A DNA stretch of 35,702 nucleotides from JAJDFU01 sp964595955. Lineage in GTDB: Bacteria; Bacteroidota; Bacteroidia; Chitinophagales; Saprospiraceae. The notes below the pieces were generated by a model. It did no database searches. It was not told the origin of the DNA and saw only the letters and a list, made by a program, of their open reading frames with translations. A program made the translations under genes and the position numbers. Location: assembly GCA_964595955.1 (NCBI GenBank), contig CAZQSF010000037.1, positions 1 through 35,702 on the forward strand, written 5' to 3'. Shown here piece by piece: positions 1 through 8,491 of the stretch (position 1 is its first letter; each line of letters opens with the position of its first letter).

Positions 1-231
1 GATGCGGGAAGTGCCCTTGAAAAGCATGTGTTCCATGTAGTGGGCCAGGCCGGTGGTCTCCGGGGGGTCGTGCTTGGCGCCGGCCCGAAAGGCGATGTTG
101 GTGAAAATGCGCGGCGCCTTGGGGTCCGGGCTCATGAAGAGCTTGAGTCCGTTGGCCAGGTGAAATTCCTGTACGTCAAAGGGATCGTTGGGGATGCGGC
201 GGATGGCTTTCGCTTCGGTTGGTTGACTCAT
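1..231 (-). CDS. M16 family zinc metallopeptidase, N-terminal fragment (cut by window edge)
   Basis: The first 77 codons of a gene that runs off the left edge. The visible part carries the inverted zinc motif HxxEH (HYMEH), preceded by GLAHYMEHMLFKG, which is diagnostic of the insulinase/pitrilysin M16 fold. In that family the two His and a downstream Glu bind zinc and the Glu in the motif is catalytic. No signal peptide is evident at the chosen ATG, although exported M16 proteins are common in Bacteroidota. A GGGCG-TTTT-CGCCC hairpin (262-275) and a weak TATCTTAG promoter-like element (277-284, minus strand) lie just upstream. Substrate cannot be inferred. Confidence 0.85.
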   Translation of the reverse strand, partial: MSQPTEAKAIRRIPNDPFDVQEFHLANGLKLFMSPDPKAPRIFTNIAFRAGAKHDPPETTGLAHYMEHMLFKGTSRI

Positions 232-404
232 AGGTTTCTTTCAGTACGTGATGCGGTCTCAGGGCGTTTTCGCCCGCTAAGATACAAGGGATGAATCAGC
301 TAGCCTATTGCCCTTGGAGGTTTGCCGGGGAGGCTTTCCAATTCGCCCTTCCGGTTTGAAAAACATAGGTAAGGGCTCGGGAGTTGATGTGCGTGGGCTT
401 TCCC

Positions 405-551
405 TTACGATTGGTTGAGGTCCCATTCCGAAATCATTTGTGGGATCTCGTCGGCATCTTCTTTGGGGAGGGATCCGGCGAGAGCAAGGATAGCCTTTTG
501 GTTCCCGTGCGGCTCATTCCGTGTTTGTTTATCAACTGGATAAACTTCCAT
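405..551 (-). CDS. Small antitoxin-like ORF or gene remnant
   Basis: A 48-codon ORF whose C-terminal part, ALAGSLPKEDADEIPQMI, resembles by eye the C-terminal helix of small Bacteroidota antitoxins (LAGS followed by an acidic helix). The open frame continues upstream of the ATG without a stop for about 26 codons, as if an N-terminal part had been lost, and no start or ribosome-binding site is convincing. No toxin ORF is adjacent. It may be a decayed antitoxin or chance. The overlapping frame at 434-622 has less protein-like composition and was not chosen. Confidence 0.3.
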   Translation of the reverse strand: MEVYPVDKQTRNEPHGNQKAILALAGSLPKEDADEIPQMISEWDLNQS

Positions 552-640
552 AGGTGGAGCAACCTCGTATTGCCGATTAGGGCCACAATCGAAGAGGTCT
601 CCCTTTTCAGGTTCATGCCCAATCTTTCAACAAGGATAGA

Positions 641-1609
641 TTACCGCACAAACTTCACCGAGTTGATGTGCCCCATGCCGTCCCATTCGCGGATGGGATT
701 TTCGGGGTCTACCATCCATTGGCCGTCCACGATGAACTTGTAGTGGTGCTTGCCGCCGGGCAGCAGGAGGGTGTGGGTCCAGCCGTCTTCGGTGCGCGTC
801 ATGCGGAATTGGCGGCGGCTCCAATCGTTGAAACTGCCGCTGAGGATCACCTTTTTGGCGTCTGCATAACCCGGCAGGAAAAAGGTGACCTCCTTGCTTA
901 CGACCAGCAGGGAGTTGCCGGTGCCGTACTGGTTGGGCACGCGCTCGGGATTGGTGGGGTCCAGGATCCAGTTGCCATCTACGATATACTTGTACTCGTG
1001 CCGGCCCGGGGGCAGGAAAACGGGTAACACCCAGCCGCTGTCCGTGCGTTCCATGCGCAGCTGCTGCTCGTCCCAGCCGTTGAAGTTGCCGCTGAGGATG
1101 ACCCGCCCGGCATCCGGGTAGCCGGGCAGAAAAAAGCGGATGTTGCCCGACTTATCGAAGCGGATGGTGTACGGGTCGATGTTGTACACCTCTTTCCAGA
1201 GGCTGGCATCCGGCTGCCGCAGGCTGTGCCCGGTAAGCGGCGATACCAGCACCTCCCGGTTGATCACGTAGCGGAAGGCCAGGGGAAAGCGATCGTCGAA
1301 AGCCTCCACCGGCTTGCGCAGCTGGTAGCGCCCCGGGCTCACCTGCCGCATTCGCCAGCCGTCCCGGCTCCAGTCGTTGAAATCGCCGGAGATGGCCACC
1401 TCCTCGATCTCGAGATCCTGAAACGCTACATACCCCTTCTCCCTGGCCGCCTTTCGGTAGGCCTTCAGGTCAAACTCGAACACTACCTCATCCTCCTCGA
1501 AGTAATAGCTGGCCGGCCCGGTCGTGTCCGCCACACAGGCAAAGGCAGTCCTGCTGCTCATCAGCAGGCCCAGCAGGAGAAGGATCGATAGGTGAAAATT
1601 TGCGGTCAT
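641..1609 (-). CDS. Secreted protein with three CBM48/AMPK-type glycogen-binding modules
   Basis: A 322-residue protein with an N-terminal signal peptide (hydrophobic residues 7-17, cleavage near AFA/C) and three repeated glycan-binding beta-sandwich modules at about 70-150, 158-237 and 242-321. Each contains the family signature (SGDFNDW, SGNFNGW, SGSFNDW) and the last two also the YKYIVDG/YKFIVDG plus W-DP-NP strand pair of AMPK-beta/CBM48 domains. No catalytic domain is present. It probably binds alpha-glucans in the periplasm or at the surface; a structural role is equally possible. An ATG ten codons upstream (1639) is a possible start, but 1609 gives the better signal peptide. Confidence 0.75.
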   Translation of the reverse strand: MTANFHLSILLLLGLLMSSRTAFACVADTTGPASYYFEEDEVVFEFDLKAYRKAAREKGYVAFQDLEIEEVAISGDFNDWSRDGWRMRQVSPGRYQLRKPVEAFDDRFPLAFRYVINREVLVSPLTGHSLRQPDASLWKEVYNIDPYTIRFDKSGNIRFFLPGYPDAGRVILSGNFNGWDEQQLRMERTDSGWVLPVFLPPGRHEYKYIVDGNWILDPTNPERVPNQYGTGNSLLVVSKEVTFFLPGYADAKKVILSGSFNDWSRRQFRMTRTEDGWTHTLLLPGGKHHYKFIVDGQWMVDPENPIREWDGMGHINSVKFVR

Positions 1610-1702
1610 CGCGTTGGTGAATGCGTTCTCTTGTAGCATTTAAAAGGAATGCGATCCAGGACTGGAAAAAGCGGAAACCACATACCCATTTAACGTTTTT
1701 TT

Positions 1703-2706
1703 TCAAGGTTTATATCGCTGAAAAAAGTAGAGCGTTTCCTTCCGGTAGTTGATCGCCATGCGCTTGTGGGCAAAAAAGGGATAACCCAGGATGCCGTCCA
1801 GGCGCTGGGGACAAATTTCGTTGATCTCGTCCATATTGGTCAGCAGGGTCTGCATGGGGCCGTATCGCTGGTGGGCCACCCGAAGGCGAAACAGGTTGCC
1901 GGCCAGCACTTCCACGCGCTGCCCCCCGGCCCCAGTGAGCAGGCTGCGCTTGAGGATGCGAAACTGCCGGCGCACCCTTGGCGGCACGCGGCGATCCAGC
2001 AGGTTGATCTCCGCCCCGGTATCCAGGGCCATCGTCAACGGCTTGCCGTCCACCTCGCCTTCCAGGACGATGAAGTGACCGCTCCGGCGAAAGGTAAGGC
2101 TGTCTTCCGGAAACTCCAGAATGGCATTGGTATCCAGTCGCTCATCCTGCTTATCCAGGCGCACAAGGTGATCTGCTGCAGGAAGAAGTCGATGCATACC
2201 TCAAACTCTTCCAGGGCGCTGAACCCCAGCATACCCAGGAGCATCAGGTGCTTCTGGTCTTCTACATGGCTCAGGTCAATGACGTGCCCATCCAGGCGGC
2301 GGAGCCGGAATTGCCCCCACTGCAGGCCATCTACCCGGCTGGTGGATACCTGCTCTACTGCCCCGGTCTGGCCATAGGCCAGCAGGTCGTTGTCGGTCTC
2401 CCCCTCGAAATGCCGCCCGTTGAGGAGCAGCGTCTCGGAGCCGGTATCCAGCACCAGTTTGCCCGTCACCCCGTCTATGGTGGCTTCGAAGGCCAGCAGG
2501 TGGCCGGCCAGCTCAAAGGGCAGGCGCACCGCGTGCTCGCTCAGCACCTCCGCGTGGTGAAAGGTGATCTCCTCCACGGTCTTCCACGCACCGGCACGGC
2601 ATACCCAGCCCGGGAGAAGCAACAGCAGGAGCATAGACAGCAGGCGTCCCGGGCAAAAGTCGGATGGTTCCGGTGAATGGTTATCCATAGGTGTTTTAGC
2701 GATCAT
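1703..2706 (-). pseudogene. Two-domain retropepsin-like aspartyl protease, frameshifted
   Basis: Two overlapping frames together encode one exported protein. The first (2706 to about 2166) has a signal peptide (residues 21-40) and an aspartyl protease half with LVLDTGS (Asp87). The second frame (to 1703) has another with MALDTGAEINLLD and ends LGYPFFAHKRMAINYRKETLYF, typical of retropepsin-like clan AA proteins. Continuity is restored if one base is added near 2163-2168, turning the junction into QQITLVRLDK. This is either a recent frameshift mutation or a sequencing error; both halves otherwise look intact. An alternative start lies at 2688. The gene is divergent from the M14 peptidase. Confidence 0.7.
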
Positions 2707-2879
2707 CCCGCCTTTCCGTTCGACTCAGGATGTTATCTTGTTGCGAAAAAAGAGAAGGGGCTGGGCTCCCGGGCTGCACGGCCCGGCAGGTTTCGGCCAG
2801 AATCGGGGCTTTTTCTGCCCGGGAAACTCAGGGCTCAAGGCCATGGAGCGCACCCTTTGCCGTTAAAAAATCGTTTTTC

Positions 2880-4370
2880 ATGTCCGTTCATATGTTGTCG
2901 ACCATTCTTTTTGCGCTGTTTTTAACGTCTTGTCAGTCCGCCCGCACTCAGCCGGCCGGCTTCGAGCTGGAGAAACGCCTGTTCGAAGACTATCAGCGCT
3001 ACCGCGAGCCGGGCATCACCGACCGCCGCTTCAAGCATTCGGATGTCGAACCGCTGGTCCGGCAGCTGCCGGAACCCTTTCGGGTGGAGCGGCAGGGCGC
3101 CTCCATCGAGGGGCGGGCCATCTACTCGGTGCAGCTGGGCAGCGGGCCCGTGCAGGTGCTGCTGTGGTCGCAGATGCACGGCGATGAAGCCACCGCTACC
3201 ATGGCGCTTCTGGATTTATTTCGCTTTTTTCAGGCATCCGGCGATGGTTTTGACGACCTAAGGCAGCGGATCTTAGACCAAACCACGCTGACTTTCATCC
3301 CCCTGCTCAATCCCGACGGAGCCGATCGCTTCACCCGCCGCAACGCCCTGGGCGTGGATCTCAATCGCGATGCCCTGCGCCTGCAGTGCCCGGAATCGCG
3401 CATCCTCAAGCGCGTGCGCGACGAACTGGATGCCGACTGGGGATTCAACCTGCACGACCAGAACCGCTACTACGCCGCCGGTACCTCGGATCAGACGGCC
3501 TCCATCTCCTTTCTGGCCCCGGCCTACAACTACGCCAAGGAGGTGAATAAAACCCGTGCGGCGGCCATGCAGCTCATCGTCCACCTCAACGAACTCCTGC
3601 AGCAGTACATCCCCGGCCAGGTGGCCCGCTACGACGACACCTTCGAGCCCCGTGCCTTCGGCGACAACATCCAGAAGTGGGGTACCCGCACCATCCTGAT
3701 CGAGAGCGGCGGACTGAAAGGTGATCCCGAGAAGCAATACCTGCGCAAACTGCATTTTGTGGCCCTGCTCTCGGCCTTTCGCGCCATTGCCACCGGAAGC
3801 TGGGAGGAGAAGGAACGGGCGGCCTACAAAGACATTCCCTACAACAACAGCAATGCCTTTCACGATCTCCTGGTCCGGGAAGTGGAGTTGGCGTTCCGGG
3901 ATGATATCTACCTGGTGGATCTCGCCTTCCGCATCCGGGAAGTGGACTACGATGGCAATCGCAAGCACTACCCCAGGGCTTCCATCACCGACTTGGGCGA
4001 CCTGTCCACCTATCACGCCTACCAGGACATTCCCGCCGCCGGCTACCGGGCCGTTCCGGGCAGGGTCTATTCCAGGACGCTGGGGTCCGTTCGCGAGTTG
4101 GCCCAGCTGGACGTTCCCGGTCTGTTGCGATCCGGCATCACCACGATTCCCGTGCGCAGGCTTCCGAAGGACAAAAGCTACCGCCGGCTGCCCATCGAGT
4201 TGGCTCTGCCCGGAAAGACGGGCGACAACGACATTCACCTCTACGGCAACCCTTCCTTTACCCTGCAAAAGGACGGCCAGGTGGCCTATGCCGTGATCAA
4301 TGGGCGAGCCTATGCCCTGGCGGATGCCGAGGCCATCCGAAAACAGGTGGAGGAGATTCTGGGCAAGTAA
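2880..4370 (+). CDS. M14 family zinc carboxypeptidase lipoprotein
   Basis: A 496-residue protein starting at ATG 2880, chosen because it gives a lipoprotein signal peptide with lipobox LTSC (Cys18). Further in-frame ATGs upstream would bury this signal. The M14 zinc site is visible: His100-x-x-Glu103 (SQMHGDEATA), NPDG at 144-147, the substrate-binding NRD at 162-164, third ligand His192 (FNLHDQ) and the catalytic Glu275 (ILIESGG). The family removes C-terminal residues or cuts peptidoglycan stem peptides. Residues after about 300 form a C-terminal region I do not recognise. The gene converges on the MbnP remnant at 4426. Confidence 0.85.
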   Translation: MSVHMLSTILFALFLTSCQSARTQPAGFELEKRLFEDYQRYREPGITDRRFKHSDVEPLVRQLPEPFRVERQGASIEGRAIYSVQLGSGPVQVLLWSQMHGDEATATMALLDLFRFFQASGDGFDDLRQRILDQTTLTFIPLLNPDGADRFTRRNALGVDLNRDALRLQCPESRILKRVRDELDADWGFNLHDQNRYYAAGTSDQTASISFLAPAYNYAKEVNKTRAAAMQLIVHLNELLQQYIPGQVARYDDTFEPRAFGDNIQKWGTRTILIESGGLKGDPEKQYLRKLHFVALLSAFRAIATGSWEEKERAAYKDIPYNNSNAFHDLLVREVELAFRDDIYLVDLAFRIREVDYDGNRKHYPRASITDLGDLSTYHAYQDIPAAGYRAVPGRVYSRTLGSVRELAQLDVPGLLRSGITTIPVRRLPKDKSYRRLPIELALPGKTGDNDIHLYGNPSFTLQKDGQVAYAVINGRAYALADAEAIRKQVEEILGK

Positions 4371-4379
4371 GCGGAGCGC

Positions 4380-4643
4380 TTACCTCGACTCTACTTTCCG
4401 GGCCGGCCCTTCGGCTGTGTGGAGCTTCCAGTTCCAGTGCATGCTCGGCACCTGCTCGGACAGCGGATCATCGGCCGGCCGGCTGGTGAAGTCATCCTCG
4501 CTCTGGTTGTTGGATTCGGGATCTACCCCCACGAAGAACATCGCCATAGGGTGCCGCTCGATCGGGAGGTAAAGCCGCCGTTTACGAATAAATAACGAGG
4601 GGCATTGAGCGAGGTTCTTATAAATATACACTACCTGAAGCAA
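4380..4643 (-). pseudogene. Truncated MbnP-like gene fragment (partial duplicate of the 7249-8010 gene)
   Basis: Positions 4426-4547 match 7559-7680 of the intact MbnP-like gene base for base without gaps, with about 11 mismatches in 122 nt counted by eye. In protein terms roughly 40 residues are shared (MAMFFVGVDP, SRPADDPLSEQVPSMHWNW). On both sides the sequence diverges: the short frame 4380-4643 has unrelated ends and no signal peptide. It is best read as the remnant of a duplicated mbnP copy, not a functional gene. Confidence 0.7.
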
Positions 4644-4814
4644 AATGTGTTTTTAAAAATCCCTATCCAAATTGGTTTGACGGAGAAGGGCAACTGTTTT
4701 CGGGATAACCCGCCTGCCGTGTCCCTGGCAGCGGCCTGTGGTAGTTATATGGTGGGCCTGGTGCATCCCTGCCGGCCTGAAAGGATGACGGATGTTCCTG
4801 AAAACAGTATGGGA

Positions 4815-5438
4815 TTACAAGGCAAATAAAGCGCCGATACTGATACCTAATCCGCGGTTTTTAAGAGTGTCATCAGTCTCCATTTCAATGAGATTGGAGA
4901 GGCCGAGAACATACCGGATATCCAGGAAGATTTGGGTTGCCCTGCCGGCTTTGACTGATATCGCACCTCCAAATTGAAGTCCAAAATCTATGGTATTTAT
5001 ACCGTATTCATCCCAGCTACTGGACTCGGTTTCACCATTCTGCTTAATTTTTACATCTCCTATACCAAAACCAATGCTTGGCCCGATCAAGCCGTCTAGT
5101 CGAATGATGTCAAAACTACCCCCTGCTTTGAATAGAATGGGGATCTCCAGGTAGTTGAGAATTAACTGTGCATCTCCGGAGAACAAATTGTCTTTAGCAC
5201 CTTTTTGAATGAAGTCCAGTTCAGCTTGCAGGGCTAAGTTATCAGAAAACCGCCCTTCCACTACGAGTCCTGCCAGAAAGCCGACCCGGTTGTCAAGAGA
5301 TACTGACTCATCATCAAAAGCATACCTTTGATTACTCAGGTTAATTCCTACACGGGGACCAATGCTAATTTGAGCCTGAACGTGCATTGCAGTAAAAAGC
5401 AATCCACAGAAAATCAAAGCAATAGAAAATGGTCGCAT
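4815..5438 (-). CDS. PorT-like outer-membrane beta-barrel protein
   Basis: A 207-residue protein with a clear signal peptide (1-22, cleaved after VQA), then GPRVGINLSNQRY and alternating amphipathic strands ending in SIGALFAL with a C-terminal hydrophobic residue. This is the pattern of the OMP_b-brl_2 (PorT/OmpW-like) small barrels common in Bacteroidota. The gene is noticeably more AT-rich than its neighbours and stands alone between long non-coding stretches, so recent acquisition or relaxed selection is possible. Function is unknown; such barrels are often structural. Confidence 0.8.
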   Translation of the reverse strand: MRPFSIALIFCGLLFTAMHVQAQISIGPRVGINLSNQRYAFDDESVSLDNRVGFLAGLVVEGRFSDNLALQAELDFIQKGAKDNLFSGDAQLILNYLEIPILFKAGGSFDIIRLDGLIGPSIGFGIGDVKIKQNGETESSSWDEYGINTIDFGLQFGGAISVKAGRATQIFLDIRYVLGLSNLIEMETDDTLKNRGLGISIGALFAL

Positions 5439-5817
5439 GATAATGGGTGTTTTGGTTTTAAATTATAATGAGGAATGGGTAAATAAAAATGTATTTGACT
5501 CAATTCATGGAACGAGTTGGAAAAAACCAAACCGTCAATTTTTCTGGAGCTGGCCATTTGATCAGTTCGCTATGTAGGTCATATTCAAGAAAGCGCACTT
5601 GGATCCAAGATTCAAAGGGAACCTTCGGGGCCCAATTTGACGAAAACGCCAGCTTGCCATAGGCTTTATCAGCTATCACGGTCAAAATAAGAAGAAAGTT
5701 GAAAAATTTTCTTCTTTTCTTAACAATTCGATTTCAGGTATTGGCCCCTCCTGTGGAGCTTTCAAGTTGGTTTCACGGAAAAGGCTGCCCCAATTGGAAG
5801 TGGTATTCAGTCTTGAA

Positions 5818-5888
5818 GGTTATTCCCCGATTTTCAAGGGATAATGGCGATAAAACCAGGCCAATTTATCCTGAAAACCGAGAATACC
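5818..5888. repeat. Imperfect inverted repeat, palindromic intergenic repeat family
   Basis: The left arm 5818-5843 and right arm 5866-5888 form an imperfect hairpin around a 22-nt loop. Both arms carry a motif close to CGGTTTTCAGGATAA, which recurs in both arms of the hairpin at 26836-26887. Recurrence in two distant intergenic places suggests a dispersed palindromic repeat. Confidence 0.45.
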
Positions 5889-5937
5889 GCTTCAAGTATA
5901 AAATAACTTTTAGGCCATTTCATACTTGAAACGGTAT
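5884..5937. repeat. Long hairpin (16-nt arms)
   Basis: Arms 5884-5899 and 5922-5937 are complementary over 16 nt with one mismatch, separated by 22 nt. The hairpin directly abuts the preceding inverted repeat and the next hairpin at 5946-5970. No gene overlaps. Confidence 0.55.
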
Positions 5938-5945
5938 AAACAATA

Positions 5946-5970
5946 CCCCCAACTATTGCGAGGTTGGGGG
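5946..5970 (-). terminator. Hairpin, possible terminator of the minus-strand metal cluster
   Basis: A perfect 8-bp stem (CCCCCAAC/GTTGGGGG) with a 9-nt loop. Read on the minus strand it is followed by a T-rich stretch (TATTGTTTATA). It lies about 157 nt downstream of the di-heme peroxidase stop codon, so it could end that operon; the U-tract is weak. Confidence 0.4.
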
Positions 5971-6126
5971 AGGTGAGCAGCACTTGAGATGAACCGACGA
6001 TTTCCGGTTTTTGACCTTTCGAATCCCCGTATTATTTTGATCTGTTGCATTGAATTTTAAAACCGGCCAGGTCAACACCCATTTTGCCAGGTTCAAGTCT
6101 CCTCGTCTAACGAGTTGTTTCTGGCC

Positions 6127-7179
6127 TCAATCCAAAGGGCCAAAGTCCGGATTGGAAAGAAAGGCCGGATCGGAAAGGGATTGTAAAAACAAAATCAAAT
6201 CCTCCCGCTCCTGGGCGTTTAAGGAAAATCCTTGAATCCGGGTATCTTTGGCCGGATGATTGCTCCCGCCGGAGGCGTAGTGGTCCAGTACGGCATCCAG
6301 GTCGGGCAGGCTGCCGTCGTGCATGTAGGGGGCGGTAAGGGCTACGTTGCGCAGGGTGGGCACGCGGAAGGCACCCATCTCCATGGGGTCGCCCGTGATG
6401 CGAAATCGGCCGTGATCCTCGTACTGCTCGTACAGCCCGTTGTTTCGATAACTGTTGTCGGTGAGGTTGAAGCCGCCGTGGCAGCTGCCGCATTGGAGGC
6501 GGTCGCTGAAGAAGAGTTCCATACCTCGCTGTTGGCTGGGATCCAGGGCCTGTTCGTCACCCTGCAGATAGGCATCGTACGCAGCGGACCCGCTGATCAA
6601 AGTCCGTTGAAATGCGGCGAGCGCCCGCACGATCACATAGGTGCTCGGCTCGCGTTCATAGGCCCGCAGGCTGAGCGCCCTGTACAGGGGGATCTCCTTG
6701 AGCCGCTCGGCAGCCAGGATGCCCTGAAAGTCCATTTCGGCGTGATCCTCCAGCGGTACGGTGGCCTGCAGATCGAGCCGGATGCCCCCGCCGTCCTTGT
6801 TCACTTCGTTCAGCCAGGCCAGGTTGGCCAGGGTGGGGGAATTGCGAAAGCCCAGCCGCCCGGCTATGCCCGGGCTGATCGGTTGATCATCGGCAAAAGC
6901 CAGGTGCTGCTTGTGGCAGCTGGCACAGGAGATGCTGCGGTCCCGCGACAGAATGGGGTCGTAGAACAATCGCTGCCCCAGCTCGACGCGGGCCTGGGTG
7001 AGCACATTGTCTTCCGGTATATCCGGATAGGGAAAATGGGCAGGCACTTCCAGCTCGTAGGGCGTGAGGTCCAGTGGGGATGCAGGCTCCTCCTCCGGGC
7101 TGCAGGCCGGAAGGACCAATCCCAGCAGGGAGCCCCATAGGACAGTGGCAATGATATTCCGCCAGCAGATTCGGTTCAT
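6127..7179 (-). CDS. Di-heme cytochrome c peroxidase / MauG-MbnH-like lipoprotein
   Basis: A 350-residue protein from ATG 7179, which yields a lipoprotein signal with LPAC (Cys26); the frame is open 19 codons further upstream but that start lacks a signal. It has two c-type heme sites, CASCH (85-89) and CGSCH (230-234), and the conserved block TLRNVALTAPYMHDGS (275-290) of the bacterial CcpA/MauG superfamily. It lies 69 nt downstream of an MbnP-like gene. In characterised MbnH/MbnP pairs the di-heme enzyme oxidises a Trp of MbnP to kynurenine; the pairing here makes that function more likely than simple peroxide removal, but this is inference. Confidence 0.85.
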   Translation of the reverse strand: MNRICWRNIIATVLWGSLLGLVLPACSPEEEPASPLDLTPYELEVPAHFPYPDIPEDNVLTQARVELGQRLFYDPILSRDRSISCASCHKQHLAFADDQPISPGIAGRLGFRNSPTLANLAWLNEVNKDGGGIRLDLQATVPLEDHAEMDFQGILAAERLKEIPLYRALSLRAYEREPSTYVIVRALAAFQRTLISGSAAYDAYLQGDEQALDPSQQRGMELFFSDRLQCGSCHGGFNLTDNSYRNNGLYEQYEDHGRFRITGDPMEMGAFRVPTLRNVALTAPYMHDGSLPDLDAVLDHYASGGSNHPAKDTRIQGFSLNAQEREDLILFLQSLSDPAFLSNPDFGPLD

Positions 7180-7248
7180 GGCAGGGCAGGTTGGCACCGG
7201 TTGGAGGCCTTCCTTGGCATAAGGCCTCCATCCCAATGCGCAATTCGG

Positions 7249-8010
7249 TTATTCGTGGCCAAAGGTGATGGCCTGCTTCAGGTTGTTGACGTAGGTCTCT
7301 ATCAAAGCCGTCTGATCGGGCGTGGTGTGAAACTTCGGCGTTGCCGGAATGTCAATCCCGGCAAAAAGTTGTTCCACATCCACGGTAAAGGCCAGCGGTT
7401 CGGTACCGCCCTCCATGTCCTTGTGCACCACAAACGAAAACTCGGTCAGATTCTCATCGTTGCCCAGGTGCATGGTGAAGCCCTCATCCTGATCGTCCAC
7501 CAGGCCGTCCTGGTTGCTGTCGTAGCGGCCATCGAAGCGGGTGAATTTGTAGCCGGTGTTCCAGTTCCAGTGCATGCTCGGCACCTGCTCGGACAGCGGG
7601 TCATCGGCCGGGCGGCTGGTGAAGTCGTCCCCGCTTTGGTTGTTGGCCTGGGGATCCACGCCCACGAAGAACATCGCCATGTGGTAGTGGCCGTTGTCCA
7701 GCTCGGCGACCGGATAGGTGGTCTGATCGGCTTTCACCAGCAGGTATTTGTCTTCCACGCGGATTATGTCCCCTTCTTCCGGCATGAAGCGGATGCCGCC
7801 TAGGTAGAACTGCGCCACATCGAAGGCCATGAGGGTGTTGCCCAGGTTGTAGGTTTCGCCCAATTGGAAGTCCTGATCGCCTACGCGAAACTGGATCTCG
7901 AATTCGGCTTCGCTCACGGCGGGCTGATTGTCGTCATCGTCCTTGTTGCAGGCGAAGGATACAGCCAGCAGGCCGAGGAGCAGGATGGGAAAAAAGAACT
8001 TGGATTTCAT
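7249..8010 (-). CDS. MbnP-like copper-associated lipoprotein
   Basis: A 253-residue lipoprotein (lipobox SFAC, Cys21) followed by an Asp-rich linker and a beta-sandwich domain with HYHMAMFFVGVDP (108-120), the Trp-rich motif MHWNW (146-150) and an Asp-rich DSNQDGLVDDQD loop (164-175) that may bind calcium. These are hallmarks of the MbnP family, whose members bind copper and are modified at a Trp by a partner di-heme enzyme; that partner is the next gene downstream. A truncated copy of residues about 111-151 is found at 4426-4547. Confidence 0.8.
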   Translation of the reverse strand: MKSKFFFPILLLGLLAVSFACNKDDDDNQPAVSEAEFEIQFRVGDQDFQLGETYNLGNTLMAFDVAQFYLGGIRFMPEEGDIIRVEDKYLLVKADQTTYPVAELDNGHYHMAMFFVGVDPQANNQSGDDFTSRPADDPLSEQVPSMHWNWNTGYKFTRFDGRYDSNQDGLVDDQDEGFTMHLGNDENLTEFSFVVHKDMEGGTEPLAFTVDVEQLFAGIDIPATPKFHTTPDQTALIETYVNNLKQAITFGHE

Positions 8011-8089
8011 AATTCTATTTTGAATTTGATGAAGTTAAAGGAAAAAGACATCGGGTTTCGTAATGTTGATTACAGAATGCGACATTCGA

Positions 8090-8473
8090 TCAGGGAGCCG
8101 TCCGAAACGTTCGGCGGACCTCCTGAAGGTTGCCTTCGTGATCATTGGCCTGCACCACGAGCTCGTAGGTTGACCCTTTGGCCGGTGGCAGGGTAAACTC
8201 CCGCAGGAAACGGACTTCCTGTACGTGCGTGTGTTGCTCTTCCAGATTGAAGGTGAATTTGGATGCCGGATGCTCGATTTGCACGCGATAGGTGTGCAGC
8301 TCCAGGTTTTCCGTAATCACGACTGATATGGCCAGTGCCTCCCCTGCAGGGTAAGTACCCATCTCGACAGGTGACTCGATCTCGATCTGGGGTGGCTCCT
8401 GATCCACCTGGGGTTCTTCCCCGCTACAGGACAGGATGCTGAGCAGCATGGCCATGCTAAGTAAGCGTTCCAT
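8090..8473 (-). CDS. DUF4625-type lipoprotein
   Basis: A 127-residue protein with a lipoprotein signal (LSILSC, Cys16), an acidic linker (QVDQEPPQIEIESP) and one immunoglobulin-like beta-sandwich. The pattern (an early PPQIEIESP strand, a central HTYRVQIEHPASKF segment and a final NDHEGN strand) fits DUF4625. It lies 18 nt after the upstream gene and 79 nt before the MbnP-like gene, so it is almost certainly part of the same operon. The several His residues (HTYR, EHPAS, EQHTHVQE) could bind metal, which is inference. Confidence 0.7.
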   Translation of the reverse strand: MERLLSMAMLLSILSCSGEEPQVDQEPPQIEIESPVEMGTYPAGEALAISVVITENLELHTYRVQIEHPASKFTFNLEEQHTHVQEVRFLREFTLPPAKGSTYELVVQANDHEGNLQEVRRTFRTAP

Positions 8474-8491
8474 GGATAATGGGTTTTTGGA

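Noticed and set aside
3273..4268. A 331-codon minus-strand frame
   Set aside because: Antisense to the M14 peptidase, Gly/Val-rich shadow.
5699..5929. Plus-strand frame of 76 codons
   Set aside because: Overlaps the hairpin cluster and has no recognisable features.
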